This document shows, piece after piece, positions 1 through 8,088 of a stretch of 64,000 nt of DNA. The notes below the pieces were generated by a model. The model was not told the origin of the DNA and made no database searches. It worked only from the letters and a program-made list of their open reading frames with translations. Position 1 is the first letter of the stretch; every line of letters begins with the position of its first letter. The stretch comes from Chthoniobacterales bacterium (GTDB lineage: Bacteria > Verrucomicrobiota > Verrucomicrobiia > Chthoniobacterales > DASVRZ01): contig JBDSQB010000009.1 in NCBI GenBank assembly GCA_039930045.1, positions 62,001 through 126,000 on the forward strand, in the 5' to 3' direction. The translations under genes and the position numbers were made by a program.

Positions 1-663
1 GGCCATGAGCCATTCCTCGATGCGCTCGCTCATGCCGCGCTTCAGCAGGATGGGTTTGCCGGTCTTGGCGGCGGCGATGAGAAGGGCGAAATTTTGCGTG
101 TTGCGCGCGCCGATTTGCAGGATGTCGGCGGTTTCGGCGACGTGTTCGACGTCGAGTTCGCTGAGGAGTTCGGTGATGATCTTGAGGCCGGTTTCTTTTT
201 TCGCGAGGGCGAGGAGGCGGAGGCCTTCTTTGCCAAGGCCCTGGAATTCGTAGGGCGAGGTGCGGGGTTTGTAGGCTCCGCCGCGGAGAATCGTGGCACC
301 GGCAGCAGCGACGGCGTGGGCGGTGTCGAGGAGTTGTTTCTCGCTCTCGACGCTGCACGGGCCGGCCATCATGGCGAAGTGGCCGCCGCCGATTTTCACG
401 CCATCGACATCGACGATGGTGTCTTCGGGATGCGCGTCGCGGCTGACGAGTTTGTAGCGTTTCTGGACGCGGACGACGCGTTCGACGCCGGGAAGTGCGG
501 TGAGCGACTCGAGGGTGTGATGGGTGGTTTCGTCCCCGATGGCGGCGATGACGGTCTGGTTGGTGCCGTGGATGGGGCTGGCGGCGTAACCGAGTTTTTC
601 GATTTCAGCGATGACGAAATCGATGTCGGGACGCGGCGTGTGGGGTTTGAGGATGACGATCAT
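1..663 (-). CDS. aroF: 3-deoxy-7-phosphoheptulonate (DAHP) synthase, 3' end cut by window edge
   Basis: First step of the shikimate pathway: condenses phosphoenolpyruvate and erythrose 4-phosphate to DAHP in the cytoplasm. 221 codons are visible, reading off the window edge in frame. Residues 1-70 look like the ferredoxin-like regulatory domain of the AroF/AroG-I-beta type. The TIM barrel follows, with AGPCSVES near residue 98, RGGAYKPRTSPYEFQG, and KRGMS near the cut. The start ATG at 663 is chosen because the protein opens with MIVILKP, typical of this subtype. It lies 55 bases downstream of trpA on the same strand, so probably in one operon supplying aromatic amino acids. Family assignment is firm; feedback specificity cannot be read. 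Confidence 0.93.
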   Translation of the reverse strand, partial: MIVILKPHTPRPDIDFVIAEIEKLGYAASPIHGTNQTVIAAIGDETTHHTLESLTALPGVERVVRVQKRYKLVSRDAHPEDTIVDVDGVKIGGGHFAMMAGPCSVESEKQLLDTAHAVAAAGATILRGGAYKPRTSPYEFQGLGKEGLRLLALAKKETGLKIITELLSELDVEHVAETADILQIGARNTQNFALLIAAAKTGKPILLKRGMSERIEEWLMA

Positions 664-718
664 GGGAAAATTTGCGGGTCGGAAGGTTGGAGCACGCGCG
701 AGTGCAATGCAACTCGAA

Positions 719-1522
719 TCAAACTCCGTGCGCCGCAGCGACGAGCGGCTGGACGAATTGGAAAATCTTCTCGCCCAGTTCTGGATCGGCGGCGTGTTCC
801 TGGATGCGTTTGACGATGGCGCTGCCGACAACGACGGCGTCCCCGGCGGCGGCGACTTCGGCGGCTTGCTCGGGATTCGACACGCCGAAGCCGATGGCGA
901 TGGGCAGTTTTGTGGTGGCGCGGATCATTTCCACGCGCTCGGGCAAGGAGGTGGCGACGCTGCTCTGCTCGCCGGTGACGCCTTCGCGGGAGACGTAATA
1001 AATGAAGCCCGATCCAGCGGCGGTGATCTTGGCGATGCGCTCGGCGGGTGTGGTCGGCGCGATGAGGAGAATGCGTTGCAACCCGGATGAGTTCGCGAGT
1101 TCCGCGCTGCGATTCGCTTCATCGGGCGGCAAGTCGAGCAGGAGAAGGCCATCGACTCCGGCGGCTGCGGCTTCCTCGTGGAATTTGCGGAAGCCGTAAG
1201 TCAGCACAGGATTCAAATAGGAATAAATGACGATCGGAAGCTGCGACGTTTTGCGAAATTCAGCGATCATCGCTAGCAGTTTCGGGATGTTCGTGCCGGC
1301 TTCGAGGGCGCGCTGGGCGCTGAGTTGATTGGCGATGCCGTCGGCCAGCGGATCGGAAAATGGGAGGCCGATTTCGAGGATGTCCACCCCGGCGCGCTCG
1401 AGGGCGTGGGCGATGATCCGAGTTCGATCCAAATCGGGGTCGCCGCCGGTGATGTAGGCGATGAAGCCCTTATGATTTTGGCTGCGGAGTCGGGCGAAAG
1501 TGTCGTCGATGCGGGTGCTCAT
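719..1522 (-). CDS. trpA: Tryptophan synthase alpha subunit
   Basis: Cleaves indole-3-glycerol phosphate to indole and glyceraldehyde 3-phosphate and passes indole to TrpB. 267 residues, the usual length. YITGGDPD near residue 20 carries the family signature, LEIGLPFSDPLADG holds the catalytic Glu, and GVDGLLLLDLPPDE holds the catalytic Asp. The start at 1522 is set by a 4-base ATGA overlap with the fumC stop and by the normal MSTRIDDTFARL beginning; the frame stays open far upstream but that extension is not TrpA-like. TrpB is not in the window, so trpA is separated from its partner. Translational coupling to fumC is likely. Confidence 0.96.
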   Translation of the reverse strand: MSTRIDDTFARLRSQNHKGFIAYITGGDPDLDRTRIIAHALERAGVDILEIGLPFSDPLADGIANQLSAQRALEAGTNIPKLLAMIAEFRKTSQLPIVIYSYLNPVLTYGFRKFHEEAAAAGVDGLLLLDLPPDEANRSAELANSSGLQRILLIAPTTPAERIAKITAAGSGFIYYVSREGVTGEQSSVATSLPERVEMIRATTKLPIAIGFGVSNPEQAAEVAAAGDAVVVGSAIVKRIQEHAADPELGEKIFQFVQPLVAAAHGV

Positions 1523-2889
1523 GCGTTGCCCGTCATTTTGACGGGATCGAGCGCGGCGGCGAGTTTTTCTTCGGGTAAAATCTGCCGCTCCTGACAAATC
1601 TCCCGCACGGTGCGTCCGGTCTTGGCGCTTTCCTTGGCAATCTCTGCCGCCAAATCGTAGCCGATGATCGGCGCGAGACTCGTGACCATTGCCAGGCTTT
1701 TCTCGATCAAGGACTCGCAGTGTTCGCGGTTCGCCACGATCCCGGCGACGCAGCGGTCGGCAAAAAGTCGAGTCGAGTTCGATAGCAATCGGATGCTCTC
1801 CAAAATGTTGTGCGCCATCACGGGCATCATGACGTTGAGATCGAGATTTCCATTCGCGCCGGCCCAGGTGATCGTGGCGTCGTTGCCGATGACTTGCGTA
1901 CAAACTTGCATGAGCGATTCGCACATTACGGGGTTCACCTTGCCGGGCATGATCGAGCTGCCGGGTTGAGTTGCAGGCAATTGGAGTTCGCCAATGCCGC
2001 ATTGCGGACCGCTCGAAAGCCAGCGCAGATCGTTGGCGATCTTGAAAAGTGACACCGCGATCGTCTTGAGCTGACCGCTCGCCTCCACGAGACCGTCCTT
2101 GGCGCCTTGCGCCTCGAAATGATTGGCCGCTTCACGAAACGAAATCCCCGTTTTCTCCCAAAGCGTGCGGCAGACTTTGCCGGAAAACGTCCGGTCGGTG
2201 TTCAATCCCGTGCCGACCGCTGTGCCGCCGAGCGCGAGTTCTTCGAGGGCACGAATGGCGTTTCCAGCGCGCAGTTTTCCGTATTCCACCTGCTTCGCGT
2301 AACCAGAAAACTCCTGCCCCAGTCGAATCGGAGTCGCATCCATGAGGTGCGTGCGGCCGATTTTCAGCACGTCCCAGAACTCGCCGGATTTCCCGAGCAA
2401 CTCCAAGTGCAACGCGTCGAGAGCGGGCAGCAAATCGTTTTTCAACGACTCCGCCGCCGCGATGTGGATGGCCGACGGAATGACGTCGTTGCTCGACTGG
2501 CCCATGTTCACATGGTCGTTCGGATGCACTTCGGAGCCGAGTTGCATCGCTCTGTGGCAGATGACTTCGTTGGCGTTCGTGTTCGTGCTCGTCCCGGAGC
2601 CGGTCTGAAAAATATCGAGCGGAAAATGTTCGTCGAGCTTCCCGTCGGCGACTTCCAGCGCGGCGGTGACGATGATTTCGCTCAAACCCGGATCGAGTTT
2701 TCCCAAGTCGCGATTGGCCAGAGCCGCGCCGGCTTTAATCAAGCCCAGTGCGCGGATGAAGGAACGTGGAAACCGGTAGCCGCTGACGGGAAAATTCAAA
2801 ACCGCCCTCTGGGTGGACGCTCCATAAAGGGCATCGGCGGGCACCGACATTTCGCCCATGGAATCGCGTTCGATCCGAGTTTTTTCCAT
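1519..2889 (-). CDS. fumC: Class II fumarate hydratase
   Basis: Reversible hydration of fumarate to L-malate in the TCA cycle; iron-independent homotetramer. 456 residues, close to the family's 460-470. The superfamily signature GSSIMPGKVNP is at residues 310-320 and contains the catalytic serine loop. TGSGTSTNTNANEV (97-109) and GRTHLMDATPI (178-188) are the other conserved active-site segments. It is the first gene of the leftward fumC-trpA-aroF string and overlaps trpA by 4 bases. The 91-base gap to the divergent esterase gene must hold its promoter. Aspartase is the nearest alternative, but FumC spacing and motifs fit better. Confidence 0.95.
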   Translation of the reverse strand: MEKTRIERDSMGEMSVPADALYGASTQRAVLNFPVSGYRFPRSFIRALGLIKAGAALANRDLGKLDPGLSEIIVTAALEVADGKLDEHFPLDIFQTGSGTSTNTNANEVICHRAMQLGSEVHPNDHVNMGQSSNDVIPSAIHIAAAESLKNDLLPALDALHLELLGKSGEFWDVLKIGRTHLMDATPIRLGQEFSGYAKQVEYGKLRAGNAIRALEELALGGTAVGTGLNTDRTFSGKVCRTLWEKTGISFREAANHFEAQGAKDGLVEASGQLKTIAVSLFKIANDLRWLSSGPQCGIGELQLPATQPGSSIMPGKVNPVMCESLMQVCTQVIGNDATITWAGANGNLDLNVMMPVMAHNILESIRLLSNSTRLFADRCVAGIVANREHCESLIEKSLAMVTSLAPIIGYDLAAEIAKESAKTGRTVREICQERQILPEEKLAAALDPVKMTGNA

Positions 2890-2980
2890 TCAAAACTAGA
2901 CGACGCATCTATAACTAGAGCAAGTTCGTTTCTCATTCGACTTGCGGGCGATTCTCTAAGACGACTGAATCCTTTCCACC

Positions 2981-3943
2981 ATGCCACTCGTTGACAAACC
3001 TCTTCTCGAGCTCCTGAAATACCAGGGCCGCAACCCAAAACCAGCCGACTTCGATTCCTATTGGGACGACGCACTGGCCGAAATGGAGGCCATCGATCCG
3101 CAGGTCGAGCTGGTGCCGCATCCGATCTCGGGCGTCGATTTTGCGGAGACGTTCGACCTGTTTTTCACTGGCGTCGGTGGGTCACGGGTTCACGCCCAAT
3201 ACATTCGCCCGAAGAAAGCCGAAAAGCCGGGGCCTGCGCTTTTGCAATTTCACGGTTACTCCGGCAACAGCGGCGACTGGGCTCCGAAACTGCGCTGGGC
3301 GGCGGCGGGATTTGCGGTGGCGGCACTCGATTGCCGCGGTCAGGGTGGTCAAAGTGACGACCTCGGCGGCGCACGCGGAATGACGCTGCGCGGTCACATC
3401 GTTCGCGGCCTGGACGACCCAGACCCGCGCAAATTGGGCTATCGCCAGATCTTTTTGGACACGGCGCAACTGGCAAAAATCGTGTCCGGTTTCCGTGAAA
3501 TCGACGGCGACCGACTCGGCGCTTACGGCGGTTCGCAAGGCGGCGCTCTCACCCTCGCCTGCGCCGCGCTCGCGCCGATCAAGCGCGCCCTGCCAGTGTA
3601 TCCGTTTCTCTGCGATTACCAACGCGTCTGGGAAATGGATCTGGCGAAGGATGCCTACGACGAGTTGAAGTATTTCTTCCGGATGTTTGATCCGAATCAC
3701 GAACGTGAAAACGAGATTTTCACCCGGCTTGGTTACATCGATTGCCAGCATCTGGCCCCGCGCATCACGGGAGAAATCCTGATGGCTGTCGGCCTGATGG
3801 ACACCATCTGCCCGCCGTCGTCGCAATTTGCGGCCTACAACAAGATCACGTCGAAAAAGAGCCTGAAGGTTTATCCCGATTTCGGCCACGAGGGATTGCC
3901 CTGGCTGGGCGACGTCGAGTGGGAGTTCTTCGCCGGACTTTGA
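2981..3943 (+). CDS. Acetyl xylan esterase / cephalosporin-C deacetylase (CE7 family)
   Basis: Probable deacetylase of acetylated xylo-oligosaccharides, of the CE7 alpha/beta-hydrolase family that also takes cephalosporin C. 320 residues, the family length. The nucleophile elbow GGSQGG places the catalytic Ser at 185. The acid Asp is in GLMDTICPPS and the His in PDFGHEGLPW near the C-terminus. The RGQG element typical of CE7 is present (DCRGQGGQSDD). No signal peptide is visible, so it should act in the cytoplasm on imported oligosaccharides. It stands alone, divergent from fumC and convergent with the arsR-like gene. The substrate is inferred from family only. Confidence 0.9.
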   Translation: MPLVDKPLLELLKYQGRNPKPADFDSYWDDALAEMEAIDPQVELVPHPISGVDFAETFDLFFTGVGGSRVHAQYIRPKKAEKPGPALLQFHGYSGNSGDWAPKLRWAAAGFAVAALDCRGQGGQSDDLGGARGMTLRGHIVRGLDDPDPRKLGYRQIFLDTAQLAKIVSGFREIDGDRLGAYGGSQGGALTLACAALAPIKRALPVYPFLCDYQRVWEMDLAKDAYDELKYFFRMFDPNHERENEIFTRLGYIDCQHLAPRITGEILMAVGLMDTICPPSSQFAAYNKITSKKSLKVYPDFGHEGLPWLGDVEWEFFAGL

Positions 3944-3944
3944 T

Positions 3945-4256
3945 CTAGCCGACGAGTTGCTGGGTGCCGATCAGTTCCCACAAACCGGGGAAACGTCCTG
4001 CCACTTCGTCGCGGCGGAGAAAGGTGATGCTTTTCGTGCCTTCGACCCGGTGCTGGATGAGCCCGGCCTCGCGCAGGACCCGCATGTGATGCGACACCGT
4101 CGCCTTGGCCAGATCGCCGCAGAACTCGCCGCAGCAGCATTCGCCGTCTTCCTTGGCAATGAGCTGGCGGAGGATTTCCAGCCGAGCCTCGTCCGACAGG
4201 GCGTGCATGACGGCAGACAAAGTGACGGAGTCGAGGTCTGGGTAGGAATACTTCAT
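3945..4256 (-). CDS. ArsR-family winged-helix regulator
   Basis: 103-residue ArsR/SmtB-type transcription factor. The helix-turn-helix is AKATVSHHMRVLREAGLI (about residues 51-68), followed by the wing VEGTKSITFLRRDEV. Upstream, GECCCGEFC (about 38-46) is an unusual cluster of four cysteines that could bind a metal or sense thiol stress; this is inference. The gene ends one base past the CE7 esterase stop, facing it, and is divergent from the repeat-protein gene at 4367. Its target is unknown; autoregulation is usual in this family. Confidence 0.88.
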   Translation of the reverse strand: MKYSYPDLDSVTLSAVMHALSDEARLEILRQLIAKEDGECCCGEFCGDLAKATVSHHMRVLREAGLIQHRVEGTKSITFLRRDEVAGRFPGLWELIGTQQLVG

Positions 4257-4259
4257 AAG

Positions 4260-4285
4260 GGCAACGCACTATACCGATGTTTGCC
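4260..4285. promoter_or_regulatory. Possible operator between the arsR-like gene and the repeat-protein gene
   Basis: Inverted arms GGCAA (4260-4264) and TTGCC (4281-4285) with a 16-base spacer lie just upstream of the ArsR-like start. Position fits autoregulation, but the arms are short and the spacing is long for ArsR, so this is weak. Confidence 0.25.
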
Positions 4286-4366
4286 AGGGCTTGCGACGAG
4301 TTTTTCCTAAGATCGCCGCCTGCCATGCGTCTTTCCATGAGGGCCCAATCCTGCTAATCGACTTCC

Positions 4367-6493
4367 ATGCTCTCCTCCAAAGCGTTGCTCTTTCTCGCCG
4401 TCGGTCTCCTTTTCGGGGGCATTCTCGGCCGCGTCACCGCTCCCAAAGTCATCCCCGGCTCCGTCGTCGGAAGGCCCGGTGCCACATTCGCCCGCAACTC
4501 GACTTTCGCCGCCAACCCGAACGACCCCGGCTCGTCCCGCGCCATCGACGTGGATCCGGCGAACAATGGCCAGCCGCAGGAACGCACCTTTTCCCTCGAG
4601 GAACTCCTTAAGCTGCCACTGGACAATAATTTCTACCGGCGCATGAACCAGTTTGCGAACAGCCTCGACGAAAAAAGCGTCCTCCAGGCTCTCGACGAAG
4701 TCCAGGCCGCACCGCGCAGCCGCAACAGCCGGGCGTTGCTTTATCAGATCGTCAATCGCTGGGCCACTTTCAGCCCGCGCAAGGCTTACGACTTCGTCCG
4801 CAACACCAAAAACCGCGAACTCCGCCAGGGCACTCTGGGCATGATCTTCGCCAACTGGGCCAGCAAGGACCCCTCCACCGCCAAGGCCGAAATCCTCCGC
4901 TTGCCGCCCGGACGCGACCGCGACCAGGCCATGGGCTTTTTCATCAACGCCCTCGCCGAGAAGCAGCCCGAGGAGGCCTATCAACTCATCACCACCCTCG
5001 GCGGCAACTCAGGCCGCAATTTCTCCTTTCAGGTCTTTCAAAAGCTCGCCGAGGCCAACCCCGCCAGCGCCGCCCAGCGCGCCCTCGCCCTGCCCGGCGG
5101 CAACCTCCGTTCTCAAGCCATCAGCAGCGTCGTCAGCGTCTGGGCCCAGAAAGATGCGACCGCCGCCACGCAATGGGCGAAATCGCTTCCGCCCGGCCAG
5201 GCGCAGCAAAACGCCTACAGCGCCATCGCCGGCCAGCTCGCCCAAAATGATCCCGACGCCGCCCGCGCATGGGCCGAGGCTCTGCCCGACAAACGCGCCC
5301 GTGAGTCCGCCTACAACAACATCATTTCCCAGATGTCGCAGACCGATCCCGCCGCCGCCATGCAGTGGGTCAGCTCCCTGCCCGATGGCCAGTCGAAGCG
5401 CAACCTCTCCAGCTCCATCGCCTTTAACCTCGTCGAGAGCGACCCCGAGGCCGCCAAGCAATGGGCCGCCTCCCTGCCGCCCGGCAACACCCAGCGCAAC
5501 GTCATCAGCAACCTTGCCGGACGCCTCGCCCAGAATGATCCGAAAGGCGCACTCGCCTGGGCCCAGACCCTGCCCGCCGGCGAGTCTCAGAACCAAGCCA
5601 TCGGTAACATTGTCGGCCAGCTCGCTCAGAATGACCCCAAAGCCGCCGCCGAGTTTGTCACCAGTATGGAACCGAGCCAGGTCCGACGCAACGCCCTCAG
5701 CAATATCGCCTCCAACTGGGCGCAGCAGGACATGCCCGCCGCCCTCAAATGGGTCGAAAGTCTGCCCCCGGACGATGGCCGCCGCGACGCCTACAGCTCC
5801 GTCCTTGCCAATTGGTCGGACAACGACCCGAAGGCCGCTGCCAGTTACGTTCTCGGACTGAAGGACGACCCGCAATTCGCCAACTATCTCAGCAACATCA
5901 GTGGCAACTGGGGACGCACCGACCCCGCCGCCGCCCTCGCCTGGGCCCGAACGCAATCTGACCCGCGCATCGAGGCCAACTTCACCGCCCGCATCATCGG
6001 TCAATGGGCCGACGACGATCCCGTAAAAGCAGCCGCCGCCGTCGCCACCTTGAAAAGCCCCGAGGCGCGCAACAACGCCATCAACCAGGTCGCCAGCCAG
6101 TGGTCGCAGAATAACCCCGCCGCCGCCATCACTTGGCTCACCACCCTGCCGGACGGCGACGCCCGCACCAACGCCATGGGCAGCGCCGTCTCCAACTGGG
6201 CCAGCAACAACCCGGCTGCCACCTCCGCATGGCTCGGGAAACTTCCCGAAGGCCAGGTCCGCGACAAAATGATACACAATTTCGTCGGTCGCATCTCCCA
6301 GTACGATCCCGCCTCCGCCACCGCCTGGGCCAGCACCATTAGCGACGACAACCAGCGCCGCGACTCCGTCCGCAATTCCCTCAACAGCTGGGCCCGCAAC
6401 GACCGCGCCGCCGCCCTCCGCTGGGTCCAGAGCCAAAACCTCTCCCCCGAGGAACAAAAATCCTACCTCGACCGGATCGGCCCGCAGCGTTGA
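4367..6493 (+). CDS. Secreted or membrane-anchored alpha-helical repeat protein (about 18 x 31 residues)
   Basis: 708 residues. An N-terminal hydrophobic segment (about 5-25, ending ILGRVTAP) is a signal anchor or signal peptide, so most of the chain is probably periplasmic. From about residue 140 to the end it is built from about 18 repeats of 31 residues with consensus W(A)xxDPxAAxxWxxxLPxGxxRxxAxxxI, likely a TPR/Sel1-like superhelix. The repeats differ clearly at protein and DNA level, so they are old. No catalytic domain is seen; a scaffold or binding role is inferred from architecture. Similar repeat proteins are, to my knowledge, frequent in Verrucomicrobiota. It stands alone, with 122 bases before the next gene. 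Confidence 0.8.
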   Translation: MLSSKALLFLAVGLLFGGILGRVTAPKVIPGSVVGRPGATFARNSTFAANPNDPGSSRAIDVDPANNGQPQERTFSLEELLKLPLDNNFYRRMNQFANSLDEKSVLQALDEVQAAPRSRNSRALLYQIVNRWATFSPRKAYDFVRNTKNRELRQGTLGMIFANWASKDPSTAKAEILRLPPGRDRDQAMGFFINALAEKQPEEAYQLITTLGGNSGRNFSFQVFQKLAEANPASAAQRALALPGGNLRSQAISSVVSVWAQKDATAATQWAKSLPPGQAQQNAYSAIAGQLAQNDPDAARAWAEALPDKRARESAYNNIISQMSQTDPAAAMQWVSSLPDGQSKRNLSSSIAFNLVESDPEAAKQWAASLPPGNTQRNVISNLAGRLAQNDPKGALAWAQTLPAGESQNQAIGNIVGQLAQNDPKAAAEFVTSMEPSQVRRNALSNIASNWAQQDMPAALKWVESLPPDDGRRDAYSSVLANWSDNDPKAAASYVLGLKDDPQFANYLSNISGNWGRTDPAAALAWARTQSDPRIEANFTARIIGQWADDDPVKAAAAVATLKSPEARNNAINQVASQWSQNNPAAAITWLTTLPDGDARTNAMGSAVSNWASNNPAATSAWLGKLPEGQVRDKMIHNFVGRISQYDPASATAWASTISDDNQRRDSVRNSLNSWARNDRAAALRWVQSQNLSPEEQKSYLDRIGPQR

Positions 6494-6615
6494 GCCGTCA
6501 TTTGAGCTGGAGCCCACGGTCACCAAAGTTCCGCCAATTAGTTGAACAAGATCGCTGACAGCCAAACTACTTTTTCCTGTCGCTGGAAAAGAAAAATGTG
6601 GATCATCCTTTTCCC

Positions 6616-7998
6616 ATGAGCTTGCTGATCAAAAATGGGGAAATCGTCACGGCCACGGAGCGTTATATCGCCGACATCTGGTGCGAGGGGGAGACGATCT
6701 CGCTGATCGCTCCGAACATCGACGCGCCGGAAGGCGTGGAGGTGATCGATGCCACCGGGAAATATGTCTTTCCGGGGTTTATCGATCCGCACACCCATAT
6801 TTATCTGCCCTTTATGGGCACCCATGCGAAGGATACTTACACGACGGGCAGCCAGGCGGCGCTCATCGGGGGAACGACGACGATTTTCGACATGTGCTGT
6901 CCGTCGCGGGCACAGTCGGCGGCGGAGGGGTTTGCCATCTGGAAGGAGCAATCGGCAGGGAAGTCGGCCTGCGATTATTCGTTTCACATGGGGGTGACGC
7001 GTTTCGATGAAAACACCAGGGCGGAGTTGGAGTCGATTGTGAGTGAAGGGATCGCGTCGTTTAAGATTTTCCTGGCTTACAAAGGTGCCTTTGGCATCGA
7101 CGATTCGGAGCTCTACAACACGCTCAAACTCGCCTCCGAGCTGGGCGTGGTGGTCTGCGCGCACTGCGAAAACGAGACGCTGGTCGCCGAGCGTCAGAAG
7201 GAGTTGCTGGCAGCAGGATTGACGGGACCAGAGCAGCATTATGAGAGCCGTCCGCCGATCGTGGAAGCGGAAGGGGTGCATCATTTGATGACGTTTGCGG
7301 AGTTGCTGGGGACGGAGATTTACATCGTGCATCTGAGTTGCATCGAGGCCTTGCGCGAAGCCGTCGCGGCCCGGTTGCGCGGGGTGAAAGTGTCCGTCGA
7401 GACGCTCATTCAGTATTTGCTCCTCAGCCAGGAGGACACGAAGCGGCCCGACTTCGAGGGCGCGAAATACGTCATGTCCCCGCCCCTGCGCGACGCGTCG
7501 AATCAGGAGATTCTCTGGAATGCGCTGCGCTCGGGTCTGATTCAAACCGTGGCGACGGACCATGCGCCCTTCGATTTCGCCGGTCAGAAACCGATGGGCG
7601 CGGACGATTTCACGAAGATCCCCAATGGCATCCCGGCTCTGGAAGACCGCATCAATTTGCTCCACAGCTACGGCGTCGAGGCGGGCAAGATCGATCTCAA
7701 CACCATGGTCGCCGTGGCCTGCACGAACGTCGCGAAGACCTTCGGCTTGTTTCCCAGAAAGGGCGCGATCCAACCCGGCTCCGACGCTGACTTGGTGATC
7801 TTCGACCCCGAATGGCGCGGGACGATTTCCGCCGCCACGCAGACGATGAACGTGGATTACAGCGCCTTCGAAGGCTGGGAACTGCGGGGGCGTCCGAGTG
7901 TGGTCACGGTGCGCGGGGAAGTCGCGGTGAGGGATGGGAAATTCGTCGGCACCGTGGGCCGCGGGCAGCTTCTGGCCCGTCCGACGAAGGCTGGCTAA
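6616..7998 (+). CDS. Dihydropyrimidinase / D-hydantoinase
   Basis: Cyclic amidohydrolase that opens dihydrouracil or 5-substituted hydantoins. 460 residues from ATG 6616; an in-frame GTG at 6598 with a better purine-rich upstream stretch is the alternative start. Metal ligands: His59 and His61 (DPHTHI), carboxylated Lys156 (FLAYKG), then the VCAHCEN and VHLS histidines and Asp in ATDHAPF. FTKIPNGIPALEDR is the dihydropyrimidinase-type substrate loop and argues against allantoinase. The nearby NCS1 permease and AGXT2-like aminotransferase suggest uracil/thymine or hydantoin use; no dihydropyrimidine dehydrogenase or beta-ureidopropionase is in the window. Allantoinase activity cannot be fully excluded, given the uricase downstream. 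Confidence 0.9.
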   Translation: MSLLIKNGEIVTATERYIADIWCEGETISLIAPNIDAPEGVEVIDATGKYVFPGFIDPHTHIYLPFMGTHAKDTYTTGSQAALIGGTTTIFDMCCPSRAQSAAEGFAIWKEQSAGKSACDYSFHMGVTRFDENTRAELESIVSEGIASFKIFLAYKGAFGIDDSELYNTLKLASELGVVVCAHCENETLVAERQKELLAAGLTGPEQHYESRPPIVEAEGVHHLMTFAELLGTEIYIVHLSCIEALREAVAARLRGVKVSVETLIQYLLLSQEDTKRPDFEGAKYVMSPPLRDASNQEILWNALRSGLIQTVATDHAPFDFAGQKPMGADDFTKIPNGIPALEDRINLLHSYGVEAGKIDLNTMVAVACTNVAKTFGLFPRKGAIQPGSDADLVIFDPEWRGTISAATQTMNVDYSAFEGWELRGRPSVVTVRGEVAVRDGKFVGTVGRGQLLARPTKAG

Positions 7999-8026
7999 TC
8001 GGGATTCCCTCCACTGGAAACGGACT

Positions 8027-8044
8027 TTGTGAAAATTTTCACAA
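8027..8044. promoter_or_regulatory. Rex operator upstream of cydAB
   Basis: TTGTGAAAATTTTCACAA is a perfect palindrome matching the known Rex consensus form TTGTGAnnnnnnTCACAA, and the symmetry extends to 26 bases (8023-8048). It sits 45 bases upstream of the cydA start. Rex represses respiratory and fermentative genes when NADH/NAD+ is low, and cydAB is a classical target. No rex gene lies in the window, so the match is by sequence and context. Confidence 0.8.
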
Positions 8045-8088
8045 AGTCTGATTGCGTGCCGAAGATCGCGGCCTTAATAAAGAAGTCG

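Noticed and set aside
94-813. Long plus-strand open frame over the DAHP synthase gene
   Set aside because: Low-complexity Gly/Asp/Phe product, antisense to clear DAHP synthase motifs; a GC-rich shadow frame.
719-2002. 427-codon reading of the trpA frame starting inside fumC
   Set aside because: The first 160 codons are not TrpA-like and overlap fumC; the ATGA-coupled start at 1522 gives the normal length.
5009-6565. 518-codon minus-strand open frame opposite the repeat protein
   Set aside because: Gly/Val-rich shadow of the repeats; the plus frame has the signal anchor and regular W/DPxAA pattern.
8023-8048. Palindrome before cydA as a terminator of the dihydropyrimidinase gene
   Set aside because: AT-rich with no loop and no T-run beyond it; the Rex half-sites explain it better.
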